Assembly (NCBI GenBank): GCA_030374805.1
Contig: JARGSG010000031.1
Location: 248,001-312,000, forward strand
Origin: Gracilaria gracilis
Lineage: Eukaryota > Rhodophyta > Florideophyceae > Gracilariales > Gracilariaceae
DNA length: 64,000 bases
Reading direction: 5' to 3'
The position numbers were made by a program, and so were the translations under genes. The notes below the pieces were generated by a model, which saw only the letters and a list, made by a program, of their open reading frames with translations, was not told the DNA's origin and searched no databases. Numbering within the stretch: position 1 is the stretch's first letter; every line of letters begins with the position of its first letter. Of this stretch, positions 41,415 to 53,301 are shown one piece after another.

Positions 41415-42815
41415 CTGGGGCGCGCCGCCCCGGGCCGCCATCGTCTGCGCACATATTCCTCTCCTTTTTTCCGCGTGCTTCCGCGCTTCTACCGCTCGCA
41501 TGCTCAACTACTCAGGCTTTCAACTTTGGAAGGTTGCGCGTCGCGAATGCTGAGGCTAGCCTGCCCGAAGGTATGTTGTGGCTAAGGCTTTAGGCGCGCA
41601 ATCTACCGTGGACAAATATCTTAGTGATGGGCTCCCAGGTCTGTAGACTCTGTTGTGGCTCAGAAAGATGATTGAACTCGGACAGGATAAGGACACTTTA
41701 CTTGGTTTTTTCTTTGTACTGTTGATGTCTACACAGAATATGAATACTGATGAACTACATATCATGGTTATGGGTTTCTTTATGATCGTGAGAGTCTCTC
41801 TTTCTTATACGAATTGGCGAACACTTCGCTCCGTCTCATTCGTTCCCGTTTGCGCGAAGCCGCATTGCATCGTCGAACTCCACTCGTTTCTCTCTACGCT
41901 GCGTTGCTCGATCTTCGCCACAACATGGCTGCACATCAACTCTGCGCAAACAATCTGCCCCAAAAAGTTCGCAATTTCCTTCGTTCGTGCTCATTGCACC
42001 AAACTTATCCGGCACTGAATGCCCTACACTCCACGTAGACTCCTGAAACCGCATGACAATCAGACGTACTCCTATTTTCCCGCACGAATTTAATCGCGTC
42101 ATGCTTTGGAGGTGTCGTCATATTCATCTCTTGTAAGGAGTGTTTTCTCCAACATGGAGCCCTCATACAACGTCCTCTATATGGGAACCACTCGATACAA
42201 TTCTAAACTCTTTCAGTCCTCATGGATTTTCTTCCTTGCCTAACGTTTTTTCTCTACTTTCGCAATCGCAATCGCTATGGTCTGGACCTTTGAAGAGGCG
42301 TCTCACACACACCGTTTCTGAGCTTTCACGTGGCTGGATATACTTCTTTCTGCTCTTGGTTCACCTTTCTTGTTTCGGAAGAATCCTAACATTCGAAACG
42401 GGATTTCGTTTATCCGAAACTTCCGAACCTCTTCGACATCCGTGTTTGTCGCTCAGCGTTGAATGTCTTTCTGCCTCTGCGCGTGGCTAAATAACGCTGC
42501 AAGTACTGATATTGTCAGGAGTGAAGTACCTACCGCTACGCGGTCGTGGGAATATCCTCCGAAGGTCGGATCGTTGTGGTGCGGGGTTAGCTGCTTTATT
42601 GCGGGGACCCGCCTTACATCGATCGCCTACCTCCCTGGGTTGGGCTAGGGTCACCTTAAGTTTTTAAACCAGAAGAAGAAGAAGAAGAAGAAGAAGAAGA
42701 AGCTTGTGAAGAGGAAGAAGATTGCGGATCCCTTTCCCGCTCAAGTAGGTTGTATTCTCTTGCGGAACCTTTTACCGCCTAAGCAGTTCGATTGTACTTT
42801 CCCCGTTCACTTACG
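41415..42815 (+). other. Long untranslated leader of the copia element
   Basis: These 1.4 kb between the primer-binding site and the gag ATG contain no supported gene. They include an uninterrupted GAA trinucleotide run at 42671-42702. Several CT-rich segments may be cis-acting RNA signals. Confidence 0.6.
42671..42702 (+). repeat. GAA trinucleotide run in the copia leader
   Basis: GAA is repeated about ten times in the untranslated leader, 114 bp before the gag ATG. Confidence 0.95.
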
Positions 42816-45800
42816 ATGTCAGGTTCTCAAGAAGGCATACTTGGCAAGCTTCCAAAGCTCAAGGTACCAACTGACTACATCTTGTGGCGCCGCCGTCTAC
42901 TCGCGTATCTTCGTCGCGACGACGCATTCCTGACTGGCTTGAATCCCCGCCCCGAGGGATTCAACTTGAACAACCGGACACACAGATCCTGGTTTGAGAA
43001 GTCGGTCAAAGCTAAGAGCACTATCACATTGTGCCTTGGTGACTCCCCTCTCGCACTCGTCCGAACATTTGTAGACGATGACGAGAAGTCTGCCAAAGAG
43101 TTATGGGACGAGCTCAAGCGTGTATATACCACTTCGAACACGCAAGCCGTCCAAAACATTCGTCACAAGTTGGACACCCTAATGTACAAAGACAATGATG
43201 ACTGGAACAAACATGTCTCGAACTTCTTGGAGATTGTTGGAGAACTGGCCACGTACGACGAAGAACTTGCGGATAAGGAGAAGGTTTCAAAGCTCATTCG
43301 AAGCCTTCCAAATTCCTTCGCCCCTCTGGCCATGATGTCAAACCTTACTAACATTGGATTCGATTCTATTGTCAACGCAGTCGAAGCAGAAGTCGCTCGG
43401 CGCAAGAATCCGAACAACCTTCAGCAAACCCAGTCCACTACAACCCCAACATCGACACAACCCAAAGCAAACATGGCAAACAAAGGTGGACGCCGACGAC
43501 GCCATCGTAATAATAATAATAAGTCCTCAATGGTCAAAGGCCGTAACGATGACAACTGCTATTACTGCGGACGTCGTGGACATTATGTGAGGGATTGCTA
43601 CAAACGCAAACGCGACCAGTCGGACAACAATCAACGTGACAACTCCCGCTCTGACCGTCGACAGCAGACCCGCTCAAACGGTGGCTCTCGTCGATCGCAA
43701 CGCGATCAAGATGAAAACCGAAGTGGACAGCGGCAGTCTAACTGGAAGTCTCGCTTTGCACCAAAGGAGGATGATGATGGAAACCGAAACTCTTACCCCA
43801 GATCCTATGTGGTACAAAGAAATGACGATCCTCCTCCCTCACCTCCGTTCAACTGTAACATGGGGAAGTATAAGAGTAATGTCGCACTCTTATCCCAAAC
43901 CAAGGTGGAATCTGCCTACATCGACTCCGGGGCCACACATCATTTCTTCCACTCGCGTAAATCATTCATCCGATACGAGCGCATTGACATTGAAACTGTC
44001 CAGGCTGCTTCTGGCACAGCTCGCCTTGTCGGAAAGGGTCGCGTCTGGATCCCTCTCAATAGTGGAACTGTCGTTGAAGCCTATCACGCTCCTGCGTTTT
44101 AATCGAATATTCTCTCAGTGGGAGTACTAAGTGTGGAATTCATGGTGGTTTTTACCTCCACCATCCGCCCCTTCAACGGACGTTTTATCATGGATCCCAA
44201 ACGAAACTCACATATTATTTGGGAAACAGAAATCCACCACGGTTTATACATCATGAACCTCCGGGAGGACAACAAACAGGTCATGGTGGTCAACGCCAGT
44301 AATAACAAACAAGAACTGGCTTCGGAATGGCATGGGCGAACTGGTCATTTGCACCCAAGCAGGTATCAGAATCTCGCCAAATCCTTCGAGCCCGTTCCCT
44401 ACTTTCAACGCTCCATCCTGGATTCATTAACGTGTGTCCCCTGCCTCACTGGAAAAATGAAACGGAACCCACTTGTGGCTCGCCCTCGATCTGTTTCCAC
44501 ATCACAGCCGTTGGATCTCATCCAAATGGACGTTTCTGGAAAGATCTCGCCCTCTCTCTCAGGAGCAATCTATGCCCTAGCAATACTGGACGACTATACC
44601 TCGAAGTCCGATGTATTCTTTCTCCAAGACAAGACCGGACCAGGCATTTTGAAACATCTGGAATGGTACAAACGCCGTTCGGAGCTGGAACTAAACCACT
44701 CGGTTAGCTTGAAGAACGTTCGCCTGGACGGGGCCGGGGAACATAAGAGCAACGAGTTGGACATGTTCTGCTTCGATCATGGCATCTCTTTGGACTACTG
44801 TCCAGCCTATGCATCGGAGTCTAATGGAGCTGCGGAAAGGCTCATCCAAGAACATTGGACTAGGACTCGCGTTCTACTTTTCGCTAGCAAACTTCCGATC
44901 GCCTTCTGGGCTGAAGCCATGAATCACTCGAACTGGTTAAGGAACCGAGCCCCATCCTCACGGATACAGGGACGGATTCCTATCCTGGAATGGGACCCAA
45001 TAACCAACATTGACTTCGCACACATTCCTACTTTTGGTCAGCCTGGCTACGCCTTCACATACCGCTCCCAAACCGTTGCCAACAAGAAAGTCCTTCCACG
45101 GTCCATATTCTCTCACTTCGTTGGTATGCAGAGCGATAACACTCTTTTCCGAGTATATGTACCGGAGAAGAACTCTGTCGTGACATGCCGGAATTTGGAC
45201 TTCAAGCCGATCAACTCCTCTCCTCTGCCAAACCTCACCACCCTCCTAGAAGGAATTACGAGACAACAGGAAACAGAGGAGACGGAACCCACTGCACAAC
45301 CTGGCACGGACTCGCCGAACTTGGAGGAACATCTGGTAAAGGCTTTAACTACTATGACCCAGAACTTCCCACGGGTATGGGTGTCGAAAAAGACTTTGGA
45401 TGATCCGTCAGTCCCTCACTCCTTCAAGGAAGCCTGCAAGGACCCGGGATGGTGCGAGGCCATTGATCGTGAGATGAACGCACTCATCAAGCGAAATACC
45501 TGGGAACTCATTCCTCGGGAGGCCGACATGAAACCGGTTCCTTACACTTGGGTTTTCAAGGAGAAGATGTTGGATGGAGTTGAGAAGAAATTCCTAAAGA
45601 AAGCACGCTGCTGTCCACGGGGTGATAAGCAGAAGCCCTTCATAGACTTCGACCCGCTCCACACCTACGCCCCTGTCGCATGTCACGAAGCTTTGCGAAC
45701 TCTGCTCGCCGTCTCTGCGGCAGAGAACCTAATACTGGAAGGAGCCGACATATCAAACGCGTATCTGTACGGCAAACTTGATGTGCCAATTATCATGGAA

Positions 45801-46994
45801 CAACCGACGGACTCCTCCGGTCTTCAAGCTAGACCTGGGTATGTCTGCAAACTCCTCAACTCCCTTTACGGGGCAGTACAAGCCGGTGTAATATGGGGCT
45901 CGTTGTTCTCGGACACCTTACTATCATAGAAATTCGTGACCTCTGCTCTCGACTCGAGAGTTTTCATGTTCCGCGAAGAGGACCAATTCGTCCTCGTGGC
46001 CGTCATCGTGGACGACTGCGCCTTTGCCTCCAACAGCGTGGATCTTCTAAAATACTTCAAAGAACGGCTGGCCGCAACATTCGACGTAAAACTCTACGGA
46101 GAACTGAAGTCGTTTATTGGTTGGAGCATCCAACGTTCCCCTCTTGGCATCAAGGTCAACCAATATGGCTATGCTTCGTTGCTACTGAAGAAGTTTGGCA
46201 TGCAAGGAGCCAACGCGGTTGGCACTCCACTGCCATCAAATGCGGACCTCTTGCCTACAAGGGAAAACGAGAAAGCACTCTCACCATCTGACCATGCAAA
46301 CTATCGTTCTGGAATTGGTGGACTATTATACATCTCTATTTCTACGCGTCTGGATCTCTCCTTCCCGATATCAGCACTTTCCAAACATCTTCATAACCCT
46401 TGTGACCGTCACATGGCAATGTTGAAAAGGATTTTTAAATATTTGGCAGGAACATTGCACTATGGGCTTCACTTTCGTGCGAACAAGAGTATATCACCAA
46501 CTTCAATTCGTGCGTACGCTGACGCCGATTGGGGGGGATGCATACAAACTCGTAGGTCCACGACTGGATTTGTTATCGCCGTCAACTCCGCACCGATTAT
46601 GTGGAAATCTAAGCGTCAAACAGTGATCGCACTTTCATCGGCGGAAGCAGAGTACGTAGCCTTGTCTACTTGTGCTAAAGAACTCACATGGATGCGCAAA
46701 TTGTTTTGGGAATTTGCCCATCAACAGCCTTGGAGCGAGGTGTTTTGGTTCGAACCCACCAAGATTCTGGAGGACAGCTCGGCTGCTTTGTCTTTGACGA
46801 AGAACCCGCAGATCGCAGGTCATAATAAGCACATTGACTTGAAGATACATCATGTGCGAGAACTATATCATAACAAAGTTGTTGACCTTGAAAATATTCC
46901 CAGGAGTCTACAAGTGGCTGACATATTGACCAAGTGTGCTCCTCTCGCAGACGTGCGAAGGATGATCAGCCTCATGAAACTTGACTCGTTCTAA
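42816..46994 (+). pseudogene. Copia gag-pol polyprotein, two in-frame nonsense codons
   Basis: A single frame of 1393 codons runs from the ATG at 42816 to the TAA at 46992-46994. Gag comes first and ends with a CCHC knuckle (CYYCGRRGHYVRDC). The protease site is IDSGATHHF. A TAA at 44100-44102 then interrupts the frame just before the integrase. The integrase shows the zinc site (H-x4-H and CVPC), the first Asp (IQMDVSG) and SNGAAERL with the catalytic Glu. Reverse transcriptase shows YTWVFKEKM, GADISNAYLYGKLD and, after a second nonsense codon (TAG at 45927-45929), the active-site segment VIVDDCAF. RNase H shows AYADADWGG and SSAEAEYVAL. There is no frameshift in 4.2 kb. The copy cannot make its own polyprotein without readthrough, but its near-identical LTRs show recent insertion. 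Confidence 0.95.
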
Positions 46995-47481
46995 CACAGA
47001 ACTGTGGGAGCAACTAACTGCGCTAACTTTTCTTTTGTTTCCTCTTGCTACTATTCTTTATTTCGTCTTGTGTTGTATATACTGCAGGTGAAATGTTTTA
47101 ATTGTGTTTTGTTTTCTTCATTTTGTTTGATGATGTTTTGGTTTGCAATCTTTCTCATTTTTCCCGGAAAGGCGCATACCTTTTTTTCCTACAAGGTTTT
47201 GGATGTTGCTTGGGTTTTCGAGTTTACTGGTGCAAACGTTGTACTGTATTGTTCGTTGCATTTAAGTTGAGGCACAGAGTTTGTTACACAAGATACATTT
47301 ATTGTCACCACCACGCCCCTCATGACTGAAAGACGCCTTGTAGGGAAGAGGCCGGTCTGTTTGGAAAAGACGCCTGTACTTCATGATGAACAAATTTAGT
47401 TGTTGGTTCTGGACCGATCTCTAGTGAAGGATCTCCACTAGTGGTGTGTAGGACAATGAGTCGCTTCGCCTTGAGGGACGG

Positions 47482-47674
47482 TGTTAATACCGGAGCGCCT
47501 CATGCAAGGCAGAAGCGCCACATGTGGCCACGTATGCGTGGCACGTGTGTGCCGTGCTCCGTAGACTGCGCAGTAACGAATAAATTGCACTGCACTCGGC
47601 CGGCGGCGTCATCCCGCCGACGGAGGGGCAGCGAGCATTCCTGTCTTCCCCTAACTTCTACCGCGCTCGCTACA
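47482..47674 (+). repeat. 3' LTR of the copia element
   Basis: It is 193 bp and matches the 5' LTR except at three sites. It is followed at once by the TAGCA duplication. Confidence 0.97.
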
Positions 47675-47679
47675 TAGCA

Positions 47680-48646
47680 CACTACGTAAAGAATAGTTTC
47701 TTTCCTAGTCAGAAGAAATCTGTGCCTGCTTGTAGAATGGGACACTGTCCATTTCGTTTCCTATATGCAGTAGAGGTTTTGGCATAATTTGTAGGACATG
47801 TCCAGATCTGGAATAGTTTGTGAATATTTATGCTTTGTTGTACATGTCAGTAAAACCTTGAAGGGTTTCTTGGAGTGATTTCAACATCTTAACTAGTTGA
47901 TATTGTACATGTTTTACCGCGGAAAAGGAGGCAGAGGCTTTCTTAAACTCTACAAAGAGCAGCACAACAATCTCGAACAATATTCGTTAATGATAATCAT
48001 CAGAACTTTAAAGTCTCATTCTATGTATCCAGTTTTTAGTACTCAACATAACGTATTTTGGCGGCAGTAAACCTCTCAAAATGCGTGCTTAATGCGAAAA
48101 CAGGCCATTTTAGGTATATTGAACAAACTTTTGTAAGTTAGCGATGTACATACTAATTTAATTCCTGTATCTTTAATAGTGGCATGTTCATGTTCTTCAA
48201 GTTTGCATTAGCGAAGTATTGATTCGTAGCCTCGTGAAGAACTCAGATAAAAAGGCTTAACACTACAACGAGATTGCTCATTTCACCTTCACTGCACTTC
48301 AAGAACGATATGAATGTATGTCTTACTAAAGAAATGAAACTAATGAGGTATTGCCTAACCTGCTTAATAAGCACTAGAGATGCTTCTCTCTCCCAAATTC
48401 AAGAAAACGTAACTCGACTTTTACGTCAGAAAAAACACACTGAAGCTCTATCTCTCATAATCCAATATGGTAGTGGTAATATTGAAGTTTTCCTTACCAA
48501 GCCAAATTCATTCTTGACATAGCACATTGCCTTTCAAGAGAAGACCCAGAAAACGGAACTTGGTCATTACTTTGATGCGAACAAGCAGGTGAGAAAACCA
48601 CTTATATGCTCGTCCCTCGCGAAGAAGAATCGAAAACCTCTTTGCC
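47680..48646. other. AT-rich spacer, no gene supported
   Basis: This is the right flank of the copia insertion and the upstream side of a decayed Harbinger-like gene. A frame at 48274-48522 (RDASLSQIQENVTRLLRQKK) could be an N-terminal exon of that transposase or chance. Confidence 0.4.
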
Positions 48647-49532
48647 ATGCCGTTTCAAGTGGCGGGTGCGATGGCAAGAAAACTTCGCAGAGCAACGGCT
48701 GCAACTTTCCGAGGCGCAAGTATGAGAATCTTATCTAGAATTCGTAGGACAAAAGGAAACGTTTTCTACGGAAGATTTTGTTCGTTGTTTGGAATTAACT
48801 ACTCAACTTGTGCCATTGCTTGGAATCTATTGATCGAAAAACTTCCTGTCGGCGCCACACCACAGCACCTCCTTCGGTCTCTACTATTCTTGAGGCAGTA
48901 TGCCTCTGAACATGTGCACTACGCATTGACTGGTGCTAGCGAAAAGAACTTTCGTAAGTGGTCTCTAATATTTGTCGAATTACTTTCCAACTTAAACAAG
49001 GTATGTCCTGATGTTTCTAAAATTGTTCATTATGCTTTTCTAACAGTCACAAAAAGATACATTGGAGTTCACGACTAGAAGGCGAACCATTTTATGGATG
49101 CTATGCCTCTGTAGATGGTACAGATTGCCCTATCAACGAGCCCACGCCTTTCTCTTGGCGATGGTACTCTCACAAAATCAAGGCTTCTGGACTTCGATAC
49201 GAACTGGGAGTGTCGATCGAACAGCCAAAAATTGTGTGGGTATACGGTGGATTCCCATGTGGATTGTTCTCTAATTTAAAGGTTTTTAGAAGGCCATGAA
49301 GAATTCACTGGAATCAAACGAAAAAGTTGTGGCTGAAAATGGGTACAGTGATCCTAAATGTCTTACTCAAGTTATGGTGAATCCTCAATACAAACTATCG
49401 CATGGATTAATCAGAGCATGTCACGAAAACATGAACAGGCGCTTGAAACAGTTTCTTGTTTTAGAGAAGCGGTTTCGTCACGATATATCTATGCATACGA
49501 TGTGTTTCTACGCCGTCGCAAATATTGTTTAA
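48647..49532 (+). pseudogene. PIF/Harbinger-like DDE transposase, decayed
   Basis: The first part (ATG at 48647) has FCSLFGINYSTCAIAWNLL and LLFLRQYASEHVHYAL, the helix-turn-helix region seen before the catalytic domain in Harbinger/ISL2EU enzymes. GTATGT at 49001 and TAACAG at 49046 would make a 46-nt intron. The catalytic part follows in a different frame from 49048: GCYASVDGTDCPI with the first Asp, SWRWYSHKIKASGLRYE, and WVYGGFPCG. A last frame (from 49296) carries ENGYSDPKC and the Arg/Lys-rich ending ENMNRRLKQFLVLEKRFRHD, where the family has its final acidic region and C-terminal helix. Two frame changes, one at the intron boundary and one near 49,290, make an active enzyme unlikely. 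No terminal repeats were found. Confidence 0.75.
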
Positions 49533-50785
49533 CTCTCCATTGAAAACGGCGAAGTACTGCGACGCTAAACTGTAAATGATGAATCCATATTTATTTGAAT
49601 ACCAAATGTTGCTATGGAGATTGTTATTAACTACTTGAAAGCTATAAAGCACTTGATATGTTTCTTAAACTACTTTCAATTCTGGGTTTTTTCGAACATG
49701 GGAACAAAATATGATACAAATCTTTTAAATATGTCTCAGAAACCCCTATTTCCACATAAAAGTTGATTCAGGGTCGCTTTTACCGCAACCCCCTGCTGTA
49801 AGCATTCATGCAGAAGAATGCATTCAAATGGTGGCAAGTAACCCTTTCGCTCCCAATACGTTAACTGATATATATACAATGGCCGAATTTCTATATCTCA
49901 GAAGGATCGAAAACGCTTCACGTCAGTAGGAAGCCCTTTGAAAGTTGCTCCAGCCGCATCCATATGTAGTAGCTTCAGACCTCTATAGTGATGTAACTAT
50001 ACAGCGCTATCTCAATGATAAACAACAATACGACAAAAAACGAAATTTACTTATATCAGGGAATTTTTATACCATCAGCAACAGTAATATTACTGTAGTA
50101 TTGCACTAATAGCTTGTCATTGCAGTTTTCTTTTTAATGACAGACACTAGACAGTCTGAAATAGGATGATACAACTTCTTAACGTATTCCAAAGACAACT
50201 GATACCACACGTGATCAATGCTGTCGGCCAACTCTAACAACGAGTAAAATTGACGGTGACCCTCATACACATCGCATGCAACCCAGCCCGACATTATTGT
50301 TTCGAGGGACGAGAAAGAAGTTTATCGAGAGGGTGGTGCCGCGTCGGACACGATAGACTGTGCCGTCCGGGCTTCCTCAGATTGCTCTACCTCTTGTGAG
50401 CACTCTAGGAGCGCCGGCAGAGCACACTTCATCGCAGACCGCAGCAACGCCGTCCGACCCGCCTTTGGTTTGCCGCGGCTTTGTGTTTGTGCCGCAGCTT
50501 TGTTTCTTCTCTCTGGTAAGCAAAATGCGACGAGGCAAAAAACGCTTATCACATTTTGCTGGTTACCAGCACCATTCGGGAACCCAGCACTGCAAAACAG
50601 CCCACGTCCTTTTACTTTCATTTCAAAACTAGCACATCAACAAGATCAAGCAGGAAGCGTTGCTAAAACAGTACATTCTGGCCATAGGAACTGAAAAACA
50701 TCCCCTTCCTACCACTCCTCTTGTCCACCGGCCGTCAGCCAAATTGCACATCACAACGCAGCTCAATAGCGGTAGCCACATACAT
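49533..50785. other. AT-rich spacer with one small minus-strand frame
   Basis: No gene is well supported. A 62-codon minus-strand frame with an ATG (50294 to 50106; EGHRQFYSLLELADSIDHV) looks protein-like and may be a fragment of a mobile-element protein. Frames over 50,340-50,640 are open on both strands without recognisable content. Confidence 0.35.
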
Positions 50786-51856
50786 CAGAACCCGAGAGCA
50801 GCCCCAATTTTCTCACTGCAAACACTACCCGACATATGCGACACACCATTGTATTTGTGCAAAGCGTCGCTGTGGCAGCCGAAGGTCTCTGACATTTTTT
50901 TCCTCCCATCCTCTTATACCTTCTTCGAAGCTTTTCCACTAATCTCCTCATGCGTTGATCCCAAAACCAGGGGGCGTTACGCGGCGGCGCTACGAAAATT
51001 TGTATGCTCTCAACATTCTTTTCTCTCCGCCCCGATCACCTTCGATCAATGCATTGCACAGTACATTACGAAACTTTATCAAGAGAAATTTTTCCCAGGT
51101 TAGAAGCAGAATATGGAAAATTTTCTATGTATGATTTTCTTGATGTACCCCGCACTCAAACACGATTTAGGCATGTCCCGGAAGTGCATACAAGGATGAT
51201 CGCACATAAAACCAGCACAATCCGCAGTCCCATTGTAGAGAGAAATGGCCCTTGCCTTCTCATGGAAGCTGTTAAATTTGACGACCGCCAAAGCCAGAGC
51301 AGCATCCCTACTGCTCTTTTCATATGCTGCGTATCTGAGAGCCAATGAAGTCCTTAACATATTATGGGAGGATGGGGCCCTCCCGGCTGATGTTCGTATA
51401 TCCTCCTTCGGCACCACCGCCGCTGGAATGAATATAAGGGACGCTAAAACGACGAGGAGAACTGGGCGTTTACAGTTTGTACCGATCTATGACCATGATA
51501 TAATTATGTTTATACAACAGTACCGGTCTTTCAATCCAACTGACGTTGCCTTTGCACCAAACATTTCTTACGAATTATACCTACAGAGTATCAAGAACGT
51601 TGCAGCCACGTACCAGTTGGTGAACGGGAAGTTTACGACGCACTCTGCTCGCATCGGCAAGGCTATAGATGACTACATAAATCAGATACCCGTTCAGCAT
51701 ATTGCAATCAATGGGCGATGGCAATCGCTCAATTCTCTACGCAATTACATTAAAAATAGGCGGTCCTGGCTTCTGAATATCCGCATAACCGAGCACTCGC
51801 AGCGCTCTCTCCGCGCCGAAGCTATGAAAATGACACATCTCATCCATGGCCAATAA
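50786..51856 (+). pseudogene. Tyrosine recombinase (DIRS/Ngaro/Crypton-like), frameshifted
   Basis: The N-terminal part contains KTRGRYAAALRKFVCS and ITFDQCIAQYITKLYQE, like the core-binding domain of tyrosine recombinases. The catalytic domain follows with the first Arg in AAYLRANEVLNILWE, the H-x-x-R box THSARIGKAIDD, and GRWQSLNSLRNYI, where Trp replaces the second His and the final Tyr is the nucleophile. This spacing matches recombinases of DIRS/Ngaro retroelements and Cryptons. Coding shifts frame near 51,099 and back near 51,240, so at least two compensating indels are present. No reverse transcriptase is seen nearby, which favours a Crypton-like element or a fragment. The start of the protein was not found. 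Confidence 0.75.
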
Positions 51857-52343
51857 TGTGGGGCACGCTTTCACTCGCTTAAAGTAAGTACCGCTCTGAA
51901 CGGTCATTTGACCCCTACTTTACCGCGCAAGCAGCACAAACCCTCTCCCCAGATCGCCTTCATCTCCTTTATAACCCCCGCCCCGCACGACGGCAGAGCA
52001 ATGATTAGATATCACCTTTCTACAAGAAAGGACTTGACCCCATACAGATCGCAGCGGCCACAATCCTCTCACACGTACTACGGTGTTCTCGGAATGCTAG
52101 TTTAGTATGCTAGATCGCTAGTTGTGAAAATAAAAGTCCGAAAAAATCAGCATTTTTGCAGTTTGCGCTAGTTGGCAAGGCAAAAATATTTTTTTGGAAA
52201 TTACTTTTCCGTTCAGTGCAGTTCAAACTTCAGCTACTGGACTTGAAGGCTAGTTTGCAGTTTCCCTGCCACCGTTCGTAACTTTATATTCACCACTCGT
52301 CAAAAACACTCTAAAAAATTACGAACCCACCACCAGCGGTCCC
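51857..52343. other. Spacer, no gene supported
   Basis: This stretch of about 490 bp separates the recombinase from the gene cluster at 52.3-58.6 kb. It may contain the end of the recombinase element. I saw no terminal repeat. Confidence 0.4.
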
Positions 52344-53301
52344 TTATTCCAACCGTACATTCGGATCCCGAGTCCCAGTTTCCCTAAATGTCAAGTTGAA
52401 AAATTCTAACGGAACACTTTCTCCATTCTCGTACACCCTTCCAGCCCCAAACCGGCTTCCAACCCCTCCCAGCCTCTTCCCCTCCTGGTCCTCCAGTATG
52501 CGCTCCGCCCTTCGCACAGCCGCCGCCGCACTACCAAACCCAACTAGTGGCGCTCCACCCGACAGTTGCTGCGGCACACACACCGCCCCATCCTCGTCCA
52601 CCATCACCCCACCCTTTCGCCTCTTCCTGAGCCGACTTCCCCCAACATCCCCTCCATCCCCTTCTCCGCTCCTCCCCCTTACACTCCCACACCCACCACG
52701 AGAGCCAGGCGTCACCGGTGAACCTTTCTCTCTTCCCGCCTCTCTCCCAACGCTCCCTGCCCTCACCACTTCCTTCACCTCCAACAATAATTGGCACGCC
52801 TTCTCCACCTGTCTCACTTGCGCCTCCAACACCTCCACAAGTCCTCTCAGCCTCATATTCTCCCTTCTCAGCGTCAACAGCTTCCTCCCAACGCACTCTA
52901 CCATCCCACTCACATGCATTCCAGTACTCATTCCAGTCAACTTCATCCTTTTCCAATCGTCGAAATCAAATCCATCGGCACCCCAATCTCCGACACACTC
53001 AGAACCACCCCTCCCATCTCACCAACCATCACAGAAAGTCAGTCTTCCAAATGCTTCTTCAGATCCCCTCCAAGCCTCCTCAACCGCTCCTCCATCTCCG
53101 CCGCAAACCTCCTCTCCGGTCCCCCATCCCCTCCACCCCCTCCACCCCCATCACCGCTCCCTCTCCATCCGCACTTCCCTCCTTCTCCCCCGTGCAAACC
53201 TTTTCCCTACCCTCCCTCTTCCTTCTCGGTGGCGTTTCTGGTACCTCCGTCCAGTGAGGCAGAACCACTAGCTCCTCGCCCTCGACGTACCCATTTGACA
53301 T
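52344..53301 (-). pseudogene. Coiled-coil protein, frameshifted
   Basis: An ATG at 53301 starts MSNGYVEGEELVVLPHWTEV followed by a Pro/Arg/Lys/Glu-rich stretch. Near 53,130 coding-like sequence passes to another frame (RRFAAEMEERLRRLGGDLKK), which runs into a TGA. It resumes by 52,950 with a strong coiled coil (LLTLRRENMRLRGLVEVL, then EAQVRQVEKACQLLLEVKEVV). The end is a basic segment (LRKRRKGG) and an Ala/Arg-rich helix, stopping at 52344. At least two frame changes separate the pieces. The layout, a coiled coil plus basic regions, suggests a structural or DNA-binding protein. No family was recognised. Confidence 0.4.

Larger units (their letters stand above)
41210..47674 (+). mobile_element. 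Complete Ty1/copia LTR retrotransposon with target-site duplication
   Basis: Two 193-bp LTRs (41210-41402 and 47482-47674) start TGTTAATACC and end CTACA. They differ at only three positions. The 5-bp sequence TAGCA directly precedes the left LTR (41205-41209) and directly follows the right one (47675-47679), a perfect target duplication. Directly after the left LTR comes TGGTAGCA, which fits a primer-binding site complementary to the 3' end of initiator tRNA-Met, although the match fades after eight bases. A weak purine run precedes the right LTR. The gene order gag, protease, integrase, reverse transcriptase, RNase H defines the copia superfamily. The 1.4-kb leader before gag is unusually long. 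Confidence 0.97.

Noticed and set aside
51099-51238. Intron in the tyrosine recombinase
   Set aside because: The 140 bases between the apparent donor and acceptor are coding in a third frame and do not restore phase, so frameshifts explain the break better.
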